Positions 42,118 through 55,145 of a stretch of DNA of 64,000 nt are shown here, one piece after another. The notes below the pieces were generated by a model. It worked only from the letters and a program-made list of their open reading frames with translations. It made no database searches and was not told the origin of the DNA. Position 1 is the first letter of the stretch, and every line of letters starts with the position of its first letter. The stretch is taken from NCBI GenBank assembly GCA_943735955.1, contig OX030961.1, positions 6,717,920-6,781,919 of the forward strand, given 5' to 3'. A program made the translations under genes and the position numbers. The stretch comes from Piscicola geometra (taxonomy: Eukaryota > Annelida > Clitellata > Hirudinida > Piscicolidae).

Positions 42118-43207
42118 ATGAAATTATTGAAACCTTCGTGGATGTCAAATAATGGTGAGAAACGATTAGATTCATATTCATTTTTACAGATTTTTTTATT
42201 AATTTTGCATATAAAATTCTGGACATGGCTGTTCTGAAAATGCATTTTCAATTTCTTTTCAGACAAGCCGATCTTTTCAATCGACATCCACCCAGACAAC
42301 AGTAGATGTGCTACAGCCGTTCAAGGTGGCAATTAAAATTTAGTTAATTCTTTAAAAGTATATTTTCTAATCGTTCAGTGTTAAGAGAAAAACATAAATC
42401 AAAATTACTTGCCTAACACGTAACCATAACCAAAGTTATGATTGAACAGAATACCAAACTGAGTCAATAATATTTTATAATATTTTTATTTAAACTACCT
42501 GACACGACAACATGCTTAAAGGGGCCGCCATGGGCATTGGCGAGATCATAATCTGGAACATGGGTCCAATCAGAGACGAGGAGCTAGAGAAAGACTCGAA
42601 TGTGCCCAGCGTTCTTTGTCGCATGGAGAACCACAATGGTTGCAGTTTTAGTTCATTATTGTCACTTAGCGTTCCATTCCAATCATCGCACTAATATAAA
42701 CTTTTGTAAATTTACCTTTTTCAAAATCATACTAACGCCACCTCACTACAGCATGTGTCAACTGTGTGCGTTGGTCTCCCGATGGGAGGTACCTAGCTTC
42801 AGCTAGTGATGACAAGCTCGTGATTGTGTGGCACTGTCTCAGGTCTGATAATAATATCTACGCATTAGTTACTTTCAATTGTTTTTATATAAAAAATATA
42901 ATTAATTTAATCAAATCAAATCAAAGTTTACATCTCAAACTTAAGTATCATCACCATCACCACCACTGACGTAACAGGGGAGGGGGAGAAGGTTCCTTTG
43001 GCAGCAAAAACATTGAGGCATGGAAAGTGGCGTCGACGTTGCGAGGACACACTGGAGGTATCTTCTAATTAAAAGTTTTTTTCAAAATAAGTATTTCTTA
43101 TTATAAGGATTTAAATGAAATTTTTGTTTATTTCTTTTTTGTGTGTTTGTTTGTAAGTATTGTATGGGTTTTTATCTTTTATTCAGTGTTTTATTAGATT
43201 ATAACAA

Positions 43208-43268
<61 letters not shown>

Positions 43269-45533
43269 CAGCACACACACACTTAAACAGACGTGCTGGA
43301 CCTATCGTGGTCGGCTAACCTTCAATGGCTGGCCTCTTGTTCGGTCGACAACACCATCATCATCTGGAATGTCTCCAACCTGCCTGGTTAGTAGTGGAGG
43401 ATGGGAGATGAATGGATGGTTAAATGAGTGAGATGAATGAGAAGGTTAGTGGGTGGATGTTTTTTCTATAGGAATATTTGTGTTTCTGCATTTCGATCTC
43501 AACAACAACCACCACATGAACAACCCACAACCTCAACAACAACAGAGCAAGTGGCGACACTGAGGAGGCACACGAGCATGGTGAAGGGCGTCTCGTTCGA
43601 CCCGACCGCCACCTACCTGGCCAGCCAGTCAGACGACCAGAGCCTCCGCATCTGGAGGACCTACGACTGGAAGGAAACCAAGTGCATCACTGAGCCCTTC
43701 ACTAATGTGAGTGCTACCTGCTGACTGCTGTTGTGCTGTGTTGTGTTGTATTTTATCAGGTTTTTTTGTATTTTATTAACCCTAACTCTAGCTCTTTTTC
43801 CCTCTTTTCTCCTTGCATCTAGAGCTCAGGCAACTCGCATCTCTTGAGACTCGACTGGTCTCCTGACGGGGACTCCCTGGTGGCCACCAATGCCGTCAAC
43901 AACACCTTCCCTGTCGCGCAGATCGTCGAGAGGTGTCAAAGGAGGGTTGTTGTGGTGCTGTGGGAAGGTGAAGAGGTGAAGCTGCGTTGTTGTGGCAGGG
44001 GGAAAGGTGCTATGGTGAACAGGGGAGAATTGAGTATTGGTGTTTGTTAGTCGATAAATGCTGCATTGGGCATTTTTTTTATTAACAAAACTGTTATTTC
44101 ACCCAATGATTACAACAATGCCACTTCTCCACCACTGCGGCAGGTCTGACTGGAGCACCCGCCTGGATATGGTGGGACATCGCAAGCCGACAACCTGCGT
44201 GGTGTTTATATTCCTCCTTTTTTTAATCTCTTTTTTTTTAAATATTTATTTTTTATAATTTATTCTATTTTTAAATATACGAAAAAATAAATGCTTTGCA
44301 GAGATACAACAGTAGGCTCTTCGTGCCGCTCAAGGCTAAAAAGGCGAAAAATTCGGTGGGTAGTTGCTACTCCACTCTCAACATCTCACAAAATCCCACA
44401 TCATCCATAACATCCAACAACATCCCACACCATCCAACTTCATCCCACATCATCCCAAACAATTTCATGCAAGAGTCCTTCAAACTTTCGCTAATATAAC
44501 CTATTTTGAAGCTGTTCAGATTAAGATAGATTGAATATTTATTCCTTAAAGTCGAGGAAATGTCATAAATTATTGAATTTTGCCGTATAAATGATGATGA
44601 TGATCATGATCTCACTAGGTTGGTTCAAGGCCGCAGCATGCCATCTGTGGTATTGGTAGCAAGGACCGCTCTTTGTCTGTCTGGGTAATACTTTGTGTAT
44701 GTGTGTGTGTGTGTATGTGTGTGTGTGTGTGTGTGTGTGTTGTGTGCCTGCATGTGTGTGTGTGTGTGTATGTGTGTGCTAGAGTTAGAAATGACAGCTC
44801 CTTCCAACCACAGAGCACGAACCTGGGCAGGCCTGTGGTGGTGGTGCATGACCTCTTCAAGAGTTCACTCCTCGACATCTCATGGTGCGTCATTGCACAA
44901 TTCCAATACCTGATGCAACACATAATTTTACCAAGTTTTTGCATTCAAATGATGCTTTCAACGTAAAGTTTATGCCATCTATTAAAGAGTTTAAGATTTT
45001 AAAATCTCATCATTACAACGACGCAACAGGTCGCACAGCGGCATGGAGATGGTGTGTTGTTCGTGGGACGGCACAGTCGCCTATCTGAGTTTCAGCGAGG
45101 AGGAGATAGGAAAGCCCGTGTCGCAGGCCGAGAAGGAGGCGATCCTGCACCAACTCTACGGCAAGACCGCCCTCAACTACCGCGGCAAGAGCAGCAAGAA
45201 GGTCATCATCTGCGAGTCGGTGGAGCAGTTGTCGCTGCTGGAAGGCGACGATGACAACGCTGCCAATGAGTCACAACGCCAGCAGGCGATCACACAGCAG
45301 TTGCAGCAGCAGCACAGCAAGGATGTGTTGGAGTTGTACCGCAAGAAGCAGTGCCTCCCGCAGGAACAAGCGAAGCAAAAGCAAGAGATGCCGGTGGTTT
45401 CCGACTGCGCTAGTCAAGACTTCAGCAACTCTTCCAAGGTAATCCTGCAAACCACATTTCTGTGGGTTTTACTTTTTTCACTAGGTTTACATCTTTACTG
45501 CATCTTTATACGCTTTCTAGACAAAGACACACA

Positions 45534-45570
<37 letters not shown>

Positions 45571-48431
45571 CCACTACAGTCTCCTAACAAGCAGATTGAG
45601 ACTCGCACGAGTGACGGCAAACGCAAGATCATGCCCATCTTCCTCTCCCACCAGCCCACCATCGGGTGGGTCTCGGTGATGCCTTCACTTCATTTCTCTT
45701 CTCACACTTTCAAACTGTAACTTTGTCGTTAAGCACACAGCCACTCCACCACCACCGTCAGGAGGGAAACTCTTCTACCATACACCTCTTCCTTCGAGCC
45801 CTCCTTCTCTTCCTCCAAAGAGGCCAGTACAATCGTCGTCGAGAAACAGAATAGCAGCTCGTCGTCGCAACAGCCTCGAGCTGACAGTCTCTCTAGTGGC
45901 GTTCCCTCAAACACCCTTCCCTCCATGCCAGCCTCATCCCTCCCCAAGCCACCGCCTGCCACTTTGCATGAGGACGTGCAGGCTTTCCTCGCAAGAAAAA
46001 GGGACCACAAAGGCAGTCTCGCCAACCACGTACCCAGCTCTGAAGCAGCCACCACTGCTGCCACAGGCCACTATAACCACAACGCCACCACTACTCCTGG
46101 CCCCAACAATAGACTCGATCCTATCAACTTTGAGGTCATCCCACAGCAGGCTCAAGACACTGTGAGTGAATTTAATTTTTGTAGAACTTATGGTGTATGA
46201 TTAGTCGAGCATCTAGTAAATATTTTGTAGTATCCAAACAACCAATATTTCCAACGTTACTCATTTGTTTTAAGACTGTTTCATTTTAATTTTAACTAAT
46301 AACTTACTCTTTTTTTCTAAATATTTCAAAACCGATATTTATTTTTTTCAAATCTAGTTACCACCTTTCTACCCTTCTGACCAGATATCCGCCTCTGTAC
46401 CTTCTTCAGTGCTGGGCTCTCGTCTCTTTTCCATTCCTCCACTCAAGGCCATCAAGGACAATCGCACTCTGCTAGTAGTGATCATTGAATTCCATTTAAG
46501 ATTCAGAGGAATTTTAATTTCATTTGCTTTGAAAATTATACCTAATTCTCTCACCATAAAATTGCTATTACCAAACGTCAAAGCACCACTGCATTTTCAG
46601 ATCTGCAAGTCACAGAGCGAAGGCTCTCTGAGCATCGAGTGTTGCAACTCGCAAGCCAACCTTTCGAAGTCTCAGTCCCTCAACCGCCTCAGAGCAGTCC
46701 GCAATGGGGATGTCCTCTGGCAGAGTCTCCTTTCACTGCCCATCGTCGCCTTTACCGCCAACTCGTTAGAATCCATTTGGGTCTTTTCTGTGCTTTAGAT
46801 TAAACATTTTTTAACGTTTGAATTGTATTTAATATATAAATAGACTTTAAATGTTTAATTGGTCTATTCCAATTTTGCGCTCACTCTTCCCATAGGCAGC
46901 TCGTAGCTGCCATCACCTCCGACCACATCCTGCACACGTTCAGAAGCACCTCAGGCCGCTGCATACACCCCCCTCTTCAAATGGACTCTCCGCCGTCCCT
47001 CCTCAAAATCAACTCCTCCTACGTCATGCTCGTCACATCAAGGGGTTCCCTCTTTGTTTGGTGGGTGGTCTTTGGATACATTTTCATGGCAACATCTTTT
47101 TTAGAATAATTAATACTTTAAAGTTTGAAAATATAATGATTTCTATTTCTTAATTGTGTATGAAGTTTAGGCATATACATTATCAGGGACCTCACAAAGC
47201 CAGTCTGTTTGATCAGAAACGAGTCTCTGGAGCCTCTTTTCTCAGGTACCACGACACGACCATTCTTTGAAACTATCTGTAGCCTAGAAGCTCTTTAAGC
47301 TTGCGTTTTTCCAATTATTTCCTTCATTTTAGTGCTGGTATAATTAGTTTCTACTCTTTTATGCTCCACATTGCCATGACAACCCCTTCCTTCCTCCTTC
47401 TACAGTGAAGAGTCAAAACCTGCGCATCTTCCAGACAATGATCACCGACCAAGGCGTACCCATAATCTCCCTCTCTAACGGACGTTCCTACAGCTACAAC
47501 AGGGACTTCCAGAATTGGTTGGTTCTGCTTTATACGTTATATTTTCTGTGTCGTAACAAACCACTACTTTGGGATTTTTTCGATTGTCATTTTTATCGGC
47601 TTCATTTTTTCATAAGCCTTCATTCTTTTAGTAGGCATCAACCACACTGAAAGTTTCCAACTCAACCACCACACTTCCACGTTCTTCCCACAGGGTGCTG
47701 GTCTCCTCAGTGTCAGACCTCACAACCATCCTCTCCAACTTCAGCACTCCGCTTTCCGACCACACAGGCCTCCTTCAAGCATCAGTACTGCACAACATCT
47801 CCAAGAGGAAAAGGTTCCTTTGCAGTCTCCAACCTAGAACCTTTTAATCATTCCTATTCGATTTGTGGTAGTGCATGAATCTAACGTGAATAAAGCTCGG
47901 CATACAAAATATTCAATCCATCACAACCTCCCAGAGGCACAGAGCAGGCATGGGAGGCGATGGCGTGTGACTCATCAGTGCAATCAATGGCGACTTTGGC
48001 GCATCTGGAAAGCAAGGTGAATGCCAGCATCGCCCTCAAGCTGCCTGAGGACTTCCAACTCTGGACGATGAATTATGTGCGATACCTAGTCAAATTCGGT
48101 AGGTTTTTTATTTTATTTTATTTTTTGCTTTAGCAAGAATTTTTTTAGTATAGTAGTGTGGATTTTGAAAGGTATCGAAATACATTTTAAGTTTTATATT
48201 TATAGATATTTATTTATTTACACAGATATGGAGTTGAGGTTAAGAGACGTTTTGCAAGATTTAATCAATCCGTTCTTGAGAGGGGATGATTCAGCAGACG
48301 ACATTGAGATTCTAGGCGTCAACAAAGAACAAATATTCAGAAATATTTTACAAGTTTTAAGGGAGAATCACAACCTTCAAAGTTTATACAATGAATTCTA
48401 TAGTCAGTTAGAATCAATCAACGCCTTGTGA
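42118..48431 (+). CDS. HIRA: HIRA, histone H3.3 chaperone subunit (23 exons)
   Basis: HIRA is the scaffold of the HIRA/UBN/CABIN1 complex that deposits histone H3.3 independently of replication in the nucleus. Exons: 42118-42154, 42263-42325, 42522-42638, 42752-42842, 42978-43057, 43291-43386, 43546-43706, 43823-43932, 44144-44201, 44302-44355, 44619-44684, 44814-44884, 45030-45438, 45580-45665, 45762-46161, 46358-46474, 46601-46764, 46896-47060, 47187-47245, 47406-47517, 47694-47813, 47935-48098, 48226-48431. They sum to 1,001 codons plus stop, close to vertebrate HIRA. The start MKLLKPSW is the family N-terminus. WD repeats follow: CVNCVRWSPDGRYLASASDD, WLASCSVDNTIIIW, GVSFDPTATYLASQSDDQSL, GIGSKDRSLSVW, MVCCSWDGTVAYLSF. 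The ASF1-binding B-domain is QIETRTSDGKRKIMPI in exon 14. A Ser/Pro-rich linker leads to the C-terminal Hira domain (LVAAITSDHILHTFRSTSGR). The end of exon 16 could be three bases later. TMEM70 follows at once. Confidence 0.93.
43211..43267. repeat. (CA)n in HIRA intron 5
   Basis: A CA dinucleotide run of about 57 bp, with more CA just after it, ends about 10 nt before the exon 6 acceptor at 43290. Confidence 0.95.
44696..44780. repeat. Imperfect (TG)n in HIRA intron 11
   Basis: A TG-rich stretch with TATG and TGCATG interruptions between the donor at 44685 and the acceptor at 44813. Confidence 0.93.
45525..45569. repeat. (CA)n in HIRA intron 13
   Basis: A CA run ending about 10 nt before the acceptor of exon 14, the exon that carries the ASF1-binding B-domain. 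Confidence 0.95.
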
Positions 48432-48439
48432 TATAACAA

Positions 48440-48445
48440 AATAAA
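48440..48445 (+). terminator. HIRA poly(A) signal
   Basis: AATAAA begins nine bases after the HIRA stop codon, so the 3'UTR would be only about 20-30 nt. It is the first canonical hexamer and lies before the TMEM70 start. Confidence 0.6.
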
Positions 48446-48561
48446 GATATTACTTTGAATTATTATTTTTGCTCTATGCATGTTTCCAGTCGAGTCTACT
48501 TTTAAAAGCCTCAAGCTCAAAGTTTTACTTAGCGAGCCATAGTTATTTCTTTTTCTAAACT

Positions 48562-48572
48562 TATATTAACAG
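48562..48572 (+). promoter_or_regulatory. 3' splice-site-like sequence before TMEM70 ATG
   Basis: A pyrimidine stretch, a CTAAAC branch-like motif and TATTAACAG (AG at 48571-48572) lie 8 nt before the TMEM70 start codon. It could be a trans-splice acceptor or the end of a 5'UTR intron. Confidence 0.45.
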
Positions 48573-48580
48573 TTTTATAA

Positions 48581-49420
48581 ATGCCGTTGTTCTTTTTTGC
48601 ATGCTGCAAGATAACAAAAGTGAGTCAAAGTACTGATTGCAATACAAAAAATAAAGATTTTAAGCTACTTGCATTTAATAGTAAACTTGAAGCTAAATTT
48701 TAATAAACTTACGCAATACATATTCAGACGACTGCCACTACATTGCCAATATTTCGAAGCTGTTTTCGAAATGCAATTCACAACTCAAGCAGAATATTGG
48801 CGAGTAGCTCAGTAAGGCAGTCACAAATCAAATGTCTTTCAACCACATTAAGGTTGTCAAGTGCGCATAAAGATGATCTAGGTTCGCAAAAAATCACTGA
48901 ATTTCATGGTTTCAAATGCCAAGATCCAATCAAAGGAGATCTGGTTTATGTTGGAACTCTGCATAAAATGGTTAAAAGAATCAAGATCTTTTCACTCACA
49001 ACAAGTATGTTTGCACTGGCATTGCAGCCAATGATTTTGCAAAAAATTATTGGTTCGATTTCATTGGCTGCAGTTTTGACCTTGGTGATGAATGCCTTGA
49101 TCTTCTCAACTCCCATCATCCTACACCTGATCACCAAACGTTATGTGGTAAACATTTACTTCCATGAACCCTCTAATACATTCAACGCCACTACTTATAA
49201 CTTATTTCTGAGGGAAAAGCACATTGAGTTTAAGCCCCTAGAGGTCACACCACCTGTAAAGCCCATGCTTTTCTCAAACCTTCTAATCCGCAACAACACG
49301 CCCTTCTTCATCGACCCATCCCTCTTCCTCAGCAAGTCTGCCTACGTCACTCTCATGAAATATGACGAACCTCTTGAATGGGAAATGGAAGAGAAGAAAA
49401 AAGAAGTCGAAAAAAATTAA
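48581..49420 (+). CDS. TMEM70: TMEM70-like mitochondrial inner-membrane protein (2 exons)
   Basis: TMEM70 is a mitochondrial inner-membrane protein needed for assembly of ATP synthase, chiefly the c-ring. Exon 2 (48728-49420) was clear from homology but has no usable ATG at its left end. Exon 1 (48581-48619) supplies it: ATG, twelve more codons (MPLFFFACCKITK), a strong GTGAGT donor, then a 108 bp intron ending TTCAG, with phase 0 kept. The protein is 243 residues, near the family length of about 260. The N-terminus is rich in Arg, Ser and Thr and lacks acidic residues for about 55 positions, as expected for a mitochondrial presequence. Two hydrophobic segments (FSLTTSMFALALQPMIL and LAAVLTLVMNALIFSTPIIL) form the membrane hairpin, followed by HLITKRYVVNIYF and a matrix-type C-terminal region (EPLEWEMEEKKKEVEKN). 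It starts 150 bp after HIRA. Confidence 0.85.
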
Positions 49421-49535
49421 TTATTACCTCGTAAAGTAGTATATAATATTTTTGCGACTTTTTCACTCCGTATTGATTAATTTTTCTAATTTTAAAATTT
49501 GTCATAAAATAATTTTTCAAACTTATGTCATTTTC

Positions 49536-49541
49536 ATTAAA
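49536..49541 (+). terminator. Possible TMEM70 poly(A) signal
   Basis: ATTAAA about 115 bp after the stop codon, in T-rich sequence, is the best candidate before UBE2D begins. It is a common variant hexamer, so support is modest. Confidence 0.35.
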
Positions 49542-49787
49542 TTACAAAACCTTTTTAAAGTTTAAAATATATTTTTTCGTTTTTTCGATTCAAAATTTGA
49601 TTATTTTGAATCCTGAAAAAATTGTATAAACTATTTTTATATATTAATTAGTTCTATGTATTTTCTATCTTTATATAAGTAATCTGTCATTAGTGTTATC
49701 CAGCGCCATCTTTTTTTGCTTTTTCTGATACCTACTTATAAATCTCGCTTAAAACATATTTCGTAAAGACCATCACACACAAAAAGA

Positions 49788-50892
<1,105 letters not shown>

Positions 50893-51045
50893 GGCAGCCC
50901 CTGCAGCAGACCTTCCCACAACTTGTCACCTTTTTTTAATTCTATTACGTGAAAACTTTTAAGTAAATTCGATAATTTTGAGCCAAAATGATAGATTAAA
51001 TTATTATTTTTTATGTCATTATAGTTTGGTGATGCAATTCTACAC

Positions 51046-51051
51046 AATAAA
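51046..51051 (+). terminator. UBE2D poly(A) signal
   Basis: AATAAA about 155 bp after the UBE2D stop codon, the first canonical hexamer on this strand. Confidence 0.6.
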
Positions 51052-52042
51052 CTCACTTCTTCCCATCGAAGTTCAGCAGTCATTGCACTGTAATGCATCA
51101 TTGAAATGCTTTTTGATCAATTAAAAGTCTGAAGCTCTACTAGACAATCGAGTCCTTGGAGCATTGGTGCGATCTCAGGTAGGAAGGTGCATGCTAGGCC
51201 GTGTTGTCGATTTCAAGACGCCTATGGGCAATCCTTTTGGAGGATGCATCTTATGAATCTTAATGCAGACACTTTCAGGTGCTCTTTGGGATGAGCTCAA
51301 ACAATGGTGTCTTTGAACCTGACTTTGCTTTCAGAAAGTAATTACTTTCTTACTGACACATGCTCATCTCTAATAAAAAAAGTGTTTTCGTTTCAATGTT
51401 GATTAAAATGAGAGTTTATAAACTACCGCAAAACACAGAACAGTCGTATTGATTTCATGACAAATATGACTGTTGCTTAGAAATGAGTACACTAAAGAGG
51501 TTCCATCCGCCATGCTTCGTAACATCATGAACGCAAAAGCCCTAACTCCTAGATCTTGCAGAGATGCAGTCTTCTGAGAGTGAATGCCATTCCGTTGGTC
51601 AGACATCTTCACTGAGCAAGGAAGGTTCCACATTTGCAGGTGATCAAAATGTTGACCTTGAGTTTTTGATGAAAGAACAGCAATGGCGTCCCATGAAACT
51701 TTCCAAAGAGAAGCTGGTGACGTTCGGCGTGAATGTTTCGACCGGGTAATAGATCGCAATAGTCAGGGAAGATTATTTTTAAGAAGGAATCAGGAATGTT
51801 AGATTTTAAAAAAAGGTTTGCATTTCCAACGGGCACACCACACTTCAGTCCAATTTGAGTCTTCATTAAACCACTTGAAATGGGTTTTTTTTCGTAAAAA
51901 GAATCTTAAGATCCAAAAAAAGGAATGCATTAGGACGAATTAACTGTGTAGTCCGTGACTGTTTGATTGGATGGCTTGAACATGTTATGATTCTTTTAAA
52001 GTTCTAAGACATTTGCGAATCGTATAGTTCTAGTTATATCCT

Positions 52043-52119
52043 ATGATTAGTTTAATCCTCATCTCATCATCATCATGATTAGTTTAGTCCTCATCGCATC
52101 ATCATCATGATTAGTTTAC
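52043..52119. repeat. 32-bp tandem repeat, about 2.4 copies
   Basis: Copies of a unit starting ATGATTAGTTTA and ending in CATCATCAT begin at 52043, 52075 and 52107. Confidence 0.85.
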
Positions 52120-52255
52120 TCAGTGACTGCTGAATGCAGTTGAGGATAAAGCGACTGCACATGCACGTTAGCACTACAAGCATCCCAACAGGATGTTTCA
52201 GCTTCAAAGTCTGCATAAGAGAAGATTGCATCTAAGAACGGTAGCTTATGTGTGT

Positions 52256-52260
52256 TTGTT

Positions 52261-52296
<36 letters not shown>

Positions 52297-52304
52297 TGTG
52301 TCCA
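52256..52304. repeat. Short (TG)n tract
   Basis: TG dinucleotide run with TTTG interruptions; more irregular TG-rich sequence continues to about 52460. Confidence 0.85.
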
Positions 52305-53722
52305 GTTGTGTGAGTATGTTATACAAATATTGTTATGCTGATTGAGTTTTTATCTGTCTGTGTGAGTGCATGTGTGTCTATACCTATGTGTTTGTTTGTT
52401 TGCATACGTGTGTTTGGGTGTTTGCATGCGTTTGTTTGTGTGTATGCATGTATGCATTCACATGTGCACGTTAGCCTCTGGATCACGTTTCAATATCAAA
52501 AACTACCCAATAGTCCACGGTGTAATCGAATTTGTTTGAAATATGAGCGAGTAGATAAGGGAATCTGCCTATCAATCTACGCTGGCCTGCTGCTCTCTAC
52601 CCATCTCAACCATCCTCCATGCACTGGGGCGATTGCTGAAATAACATTGGTAACACAGGGCAAGCTGTTGAGAAACCACGTCGATAATATAGTTTATCGA
52701 TCGGTGAAGAGCGCTTTGATGCGGACTTAACACTGAACCATCCGAAAGCCCCTCTCCCCACACTCCATCCATCCACCAACCTCCCTCTGTGCGGTATGAT
52801 GCTTCATCCTCTTCAAATGCTCATAATCATTATCATCCCCGTTATGACATCATCATCGAGAACGCCTTCACAATCATTATCATCACGCCCTCAGCGATAA
52901 GTAATTAACACTAGAGATAGGCTCAAGACTTTTATCTTTATCAATTAGAGCCTCACGAAGTTTATCTAGCGTTTAATTAATGGAAAAATTAGTTGTAATA
53001 ACTTTATAACTAATATAAATGAGAAATGAATTGAATCTATTATTTATTATTGTAACTCTATTAATCAATCAAAATTAAAAGCGCTTAGCTTTAATCGTTT
53101 GAAAGATCGCCTCGATCAAACAGATGAAAGCACAAAAGAGACAGAGTGTGGCGAGCATTAATTACTAGGCGGGCAAACAACAAGAAGGAAGGCCGGTTTG
53201 CTCAAGAGATTGTGTCGATAGGGGGCATGTTGGGATAGGAGCACGTGTGCGGAAAACGAGGCTGCCTTATAGGCAATCAATTGAGAGGCAAGCTGGTGGA
53301 TTGATGCCTTTGATATGCAGCCTGATGTTCCACCGATAGACACGACAAGGTGCTATCAAGTGCTCGTCTAATTGTCGGTAATTGCTGCCAGTGTGCAACA
53401 TGGCAGGTACAGATTGTCGTTTGCTTGAGCTTCCCATTCCGTTTCTTACTTTTAGTTTGTATTTAAAAAGAAAAAATGGCTGGGAGATTGCAATTTGAAT
53501 AATTTCAAACTTATTGGGAGATAATACCTGGGCGGTTGAATGTCTCTGTCATTTATTGAAATTCCAAGTATTTGCACTATAAAGCGAAAGAGAGGCATTG
53601 AGACAATGGAGGTATAAATATATATTAATTTCAAAGGTATTTAGAATAATAATAAATTAAATTACAAATATGAAAATTAGTAACTTTTTACGATTATTGC
53701 CAGTAGCGATTATTATTATTAA

Positions 53723-53735
53723 CCCATTAACGCAT
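53723..53735. repeat. Left terminal inverted repeat of the piggyBac element
   Basis: CCCATTAACGCAT, directly inside the TTAA duplication; a perfect inverse of 55497-55509. Confidence 0.93.
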
Positions 53736-53854
53736 GACTCAAAGGAATTAATTAATTTTTTTACATTTTATTGAAAAACTGATTCTAAAAAATAAAATCA
53801 AAAAATTAGTCTGAAATATTTTATACAAAAAAAGTTATAATGAAAATAAAAAAT

Positions 53855-53870
53855 GTCCTTTAAAAAGGAC
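53855..53870. repeat. Subterminal palindrome, left
   Basis: GTCCTTTAAAAAGGAC, seven-base arms with a two-base centre, followed by ACTATGC. It lies about 130 bp inside the left end. Confidence 0.8.
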
Positions 53871-53894
53871 ACTATGCATTGCTACTGACGGTAA

Positions 53895-55112
53895 TCACGA
53901 TTCATGGTAGATGCTGAAGCACTCCAAATGTAAAGCTACATTACATTCAAGGCATTTCTTTTCCACTTTCTTTCCACATTGCTTGCATTATTTTTTGGCC
54001 ATCTTCAATTTTACCAATAAAATGATCTTTTCCATCGTATCGGACATCTGCAACACGCTTTTAGCTAAATTCATGGATTCTTTTTTTTCTTTTTTGATCT
54101 GTTTGAAACCATATGAAAAAATTATAAATATTTCAGTATAACATGGAGTGTCTTTTGGTAAGCATTTTATTAGTTTAGATACCACTGATCCACCAAGTCC
54201 TAATTCGCTATTGAACTCTTCCGAGGCTCCTTGATACGGGTAACAGTTTACCAAATACCCAAGCCTATTATTTAGGCACCAAACTTTATATCCAAACCTT
54301 ATGGGTTTTCCTCTGATAAACTGTTTTGATGAATGCCTTCCATAATATGGAACCATTGATTCATCAATCGCCAAATGACATTCTTTGGGCCAAAATTTGA
54401 GAAATCTTTCATTCATAGCATCAAATAATGGACGCACTTTGGCCATCTTGTCTAACTTATTAATTTTCTCGTTGTCATTGCAATGCAAATATCTTAATAA
54501 CTCTTCAAATCTGTTGACAGTCTTACAGCTAGATTGTGTACATCGTCGCTCTGTTCCCAGTACATCCTGCGGTTGGCCAAAGGAACATAACCTGAAAGCA
54601 TGAGTAAAGCCAGCACCACTCTATATTCATTTTCAGTAGCATTCAGCTGTTTTAGTTTTTGGCTGTCATATAAATTTGACATGTCTGTTATTAGCTTGAT
54701 GACTGGTACATCCAAAAATAAATTAACCAATGTGAGAGGAGACATGTTTTCTAAATTTGGTTTGTTCTCTGAACTATTATCTGCCAATAATCCAGTAGTA
54801 ATGTCTTTTTTGGTCCATCTCCGATCAATTTTACTTTTTTTTAGCTGGCCTTTTTACAGCAGTTTCTTCTCTACTTATAGTGGTTTTCTCTTCCCCAATT
54901 TTGGAAATTACTATTTCTGCTTCTGCATTTAGCTGGTTTCTTGATAAATTATCTAGGGTACCTTCACCATCTTCGGGTCCACTATCCTCATCAGAGCAGT
55001 TTGGGTCAGTAGGAGGAATAATGTCTATATCTGCTGAAAAGAAATCATTGTCATCTTCCAAAATACTAATGACTTCATGAAGAGCGAATCTGAAAATAAT
55101 TGTTTTTACCAT
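53895..55112 (-). pseudogene. piggyBac transposase remnant (PGBD-type)
   Basis: The family catalyses cut-and-paste transposition at TTAA with a DDD-type RNase H fold and a C-terminal cysteine-rich domain. The acidic N-terminus (ILEDDNDFF, SDEDSGPEDGEG) is in frame from 55112. A one-base insertion in an A run near 54834-54841 breaks the frame. The core continues through NMSPLTLVNLFLDVP, with a second frameshift near 54520. The first catalytic aspartate is present in LAIDESMVPYYGRHSS. After the segment ending LPKDTPCY the sequence jumps to the C-terminal part, so the region that should hold the later catalytic aspartates is deleted. A TAA at about 53988 interrupts the frame just before the cysteine-rich domain (CKQCGKKVEKKCLEC, then HLECF), which ends at 53895. 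Two frameshifts, one stop and one large deletion make it inactive. Confidence 0.9.
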
Positions 55113-55129
55113 CAGTATTACTGCATAGC

Positions 55130-55145
55130 GTCCTTAAAAAAGGAC
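55130..55145. repeat. Subterminal palindrome, inner right
   Basis: GTCCTTAAAAAAGGAC preceded by GCATAGC, so the TATGC-like flank is in the opposite orientation to the copy at 53855. Confidence 0.8.

Larger units (their letters stand above)
51052..53718. other. No gene seen
   Basis: Between UBE2D and the piggyBac element I recognise no domain. The region holds a 32 bp tandem repeat (52043-52119), a TG tract near 52256-52304, and a less AT-rich unique patch near 53080-53440 with TAATTA/TAATTG motifs. Short frames near 51564 and 52335 have no support. Confidence 0.5.

Noticed and set aside
44615..44944. Minus-strand 109-codon frame inside HIRA
   Set aside because: It is antisense to HIRA exons 11-12 and the TG repeat of intron 11.
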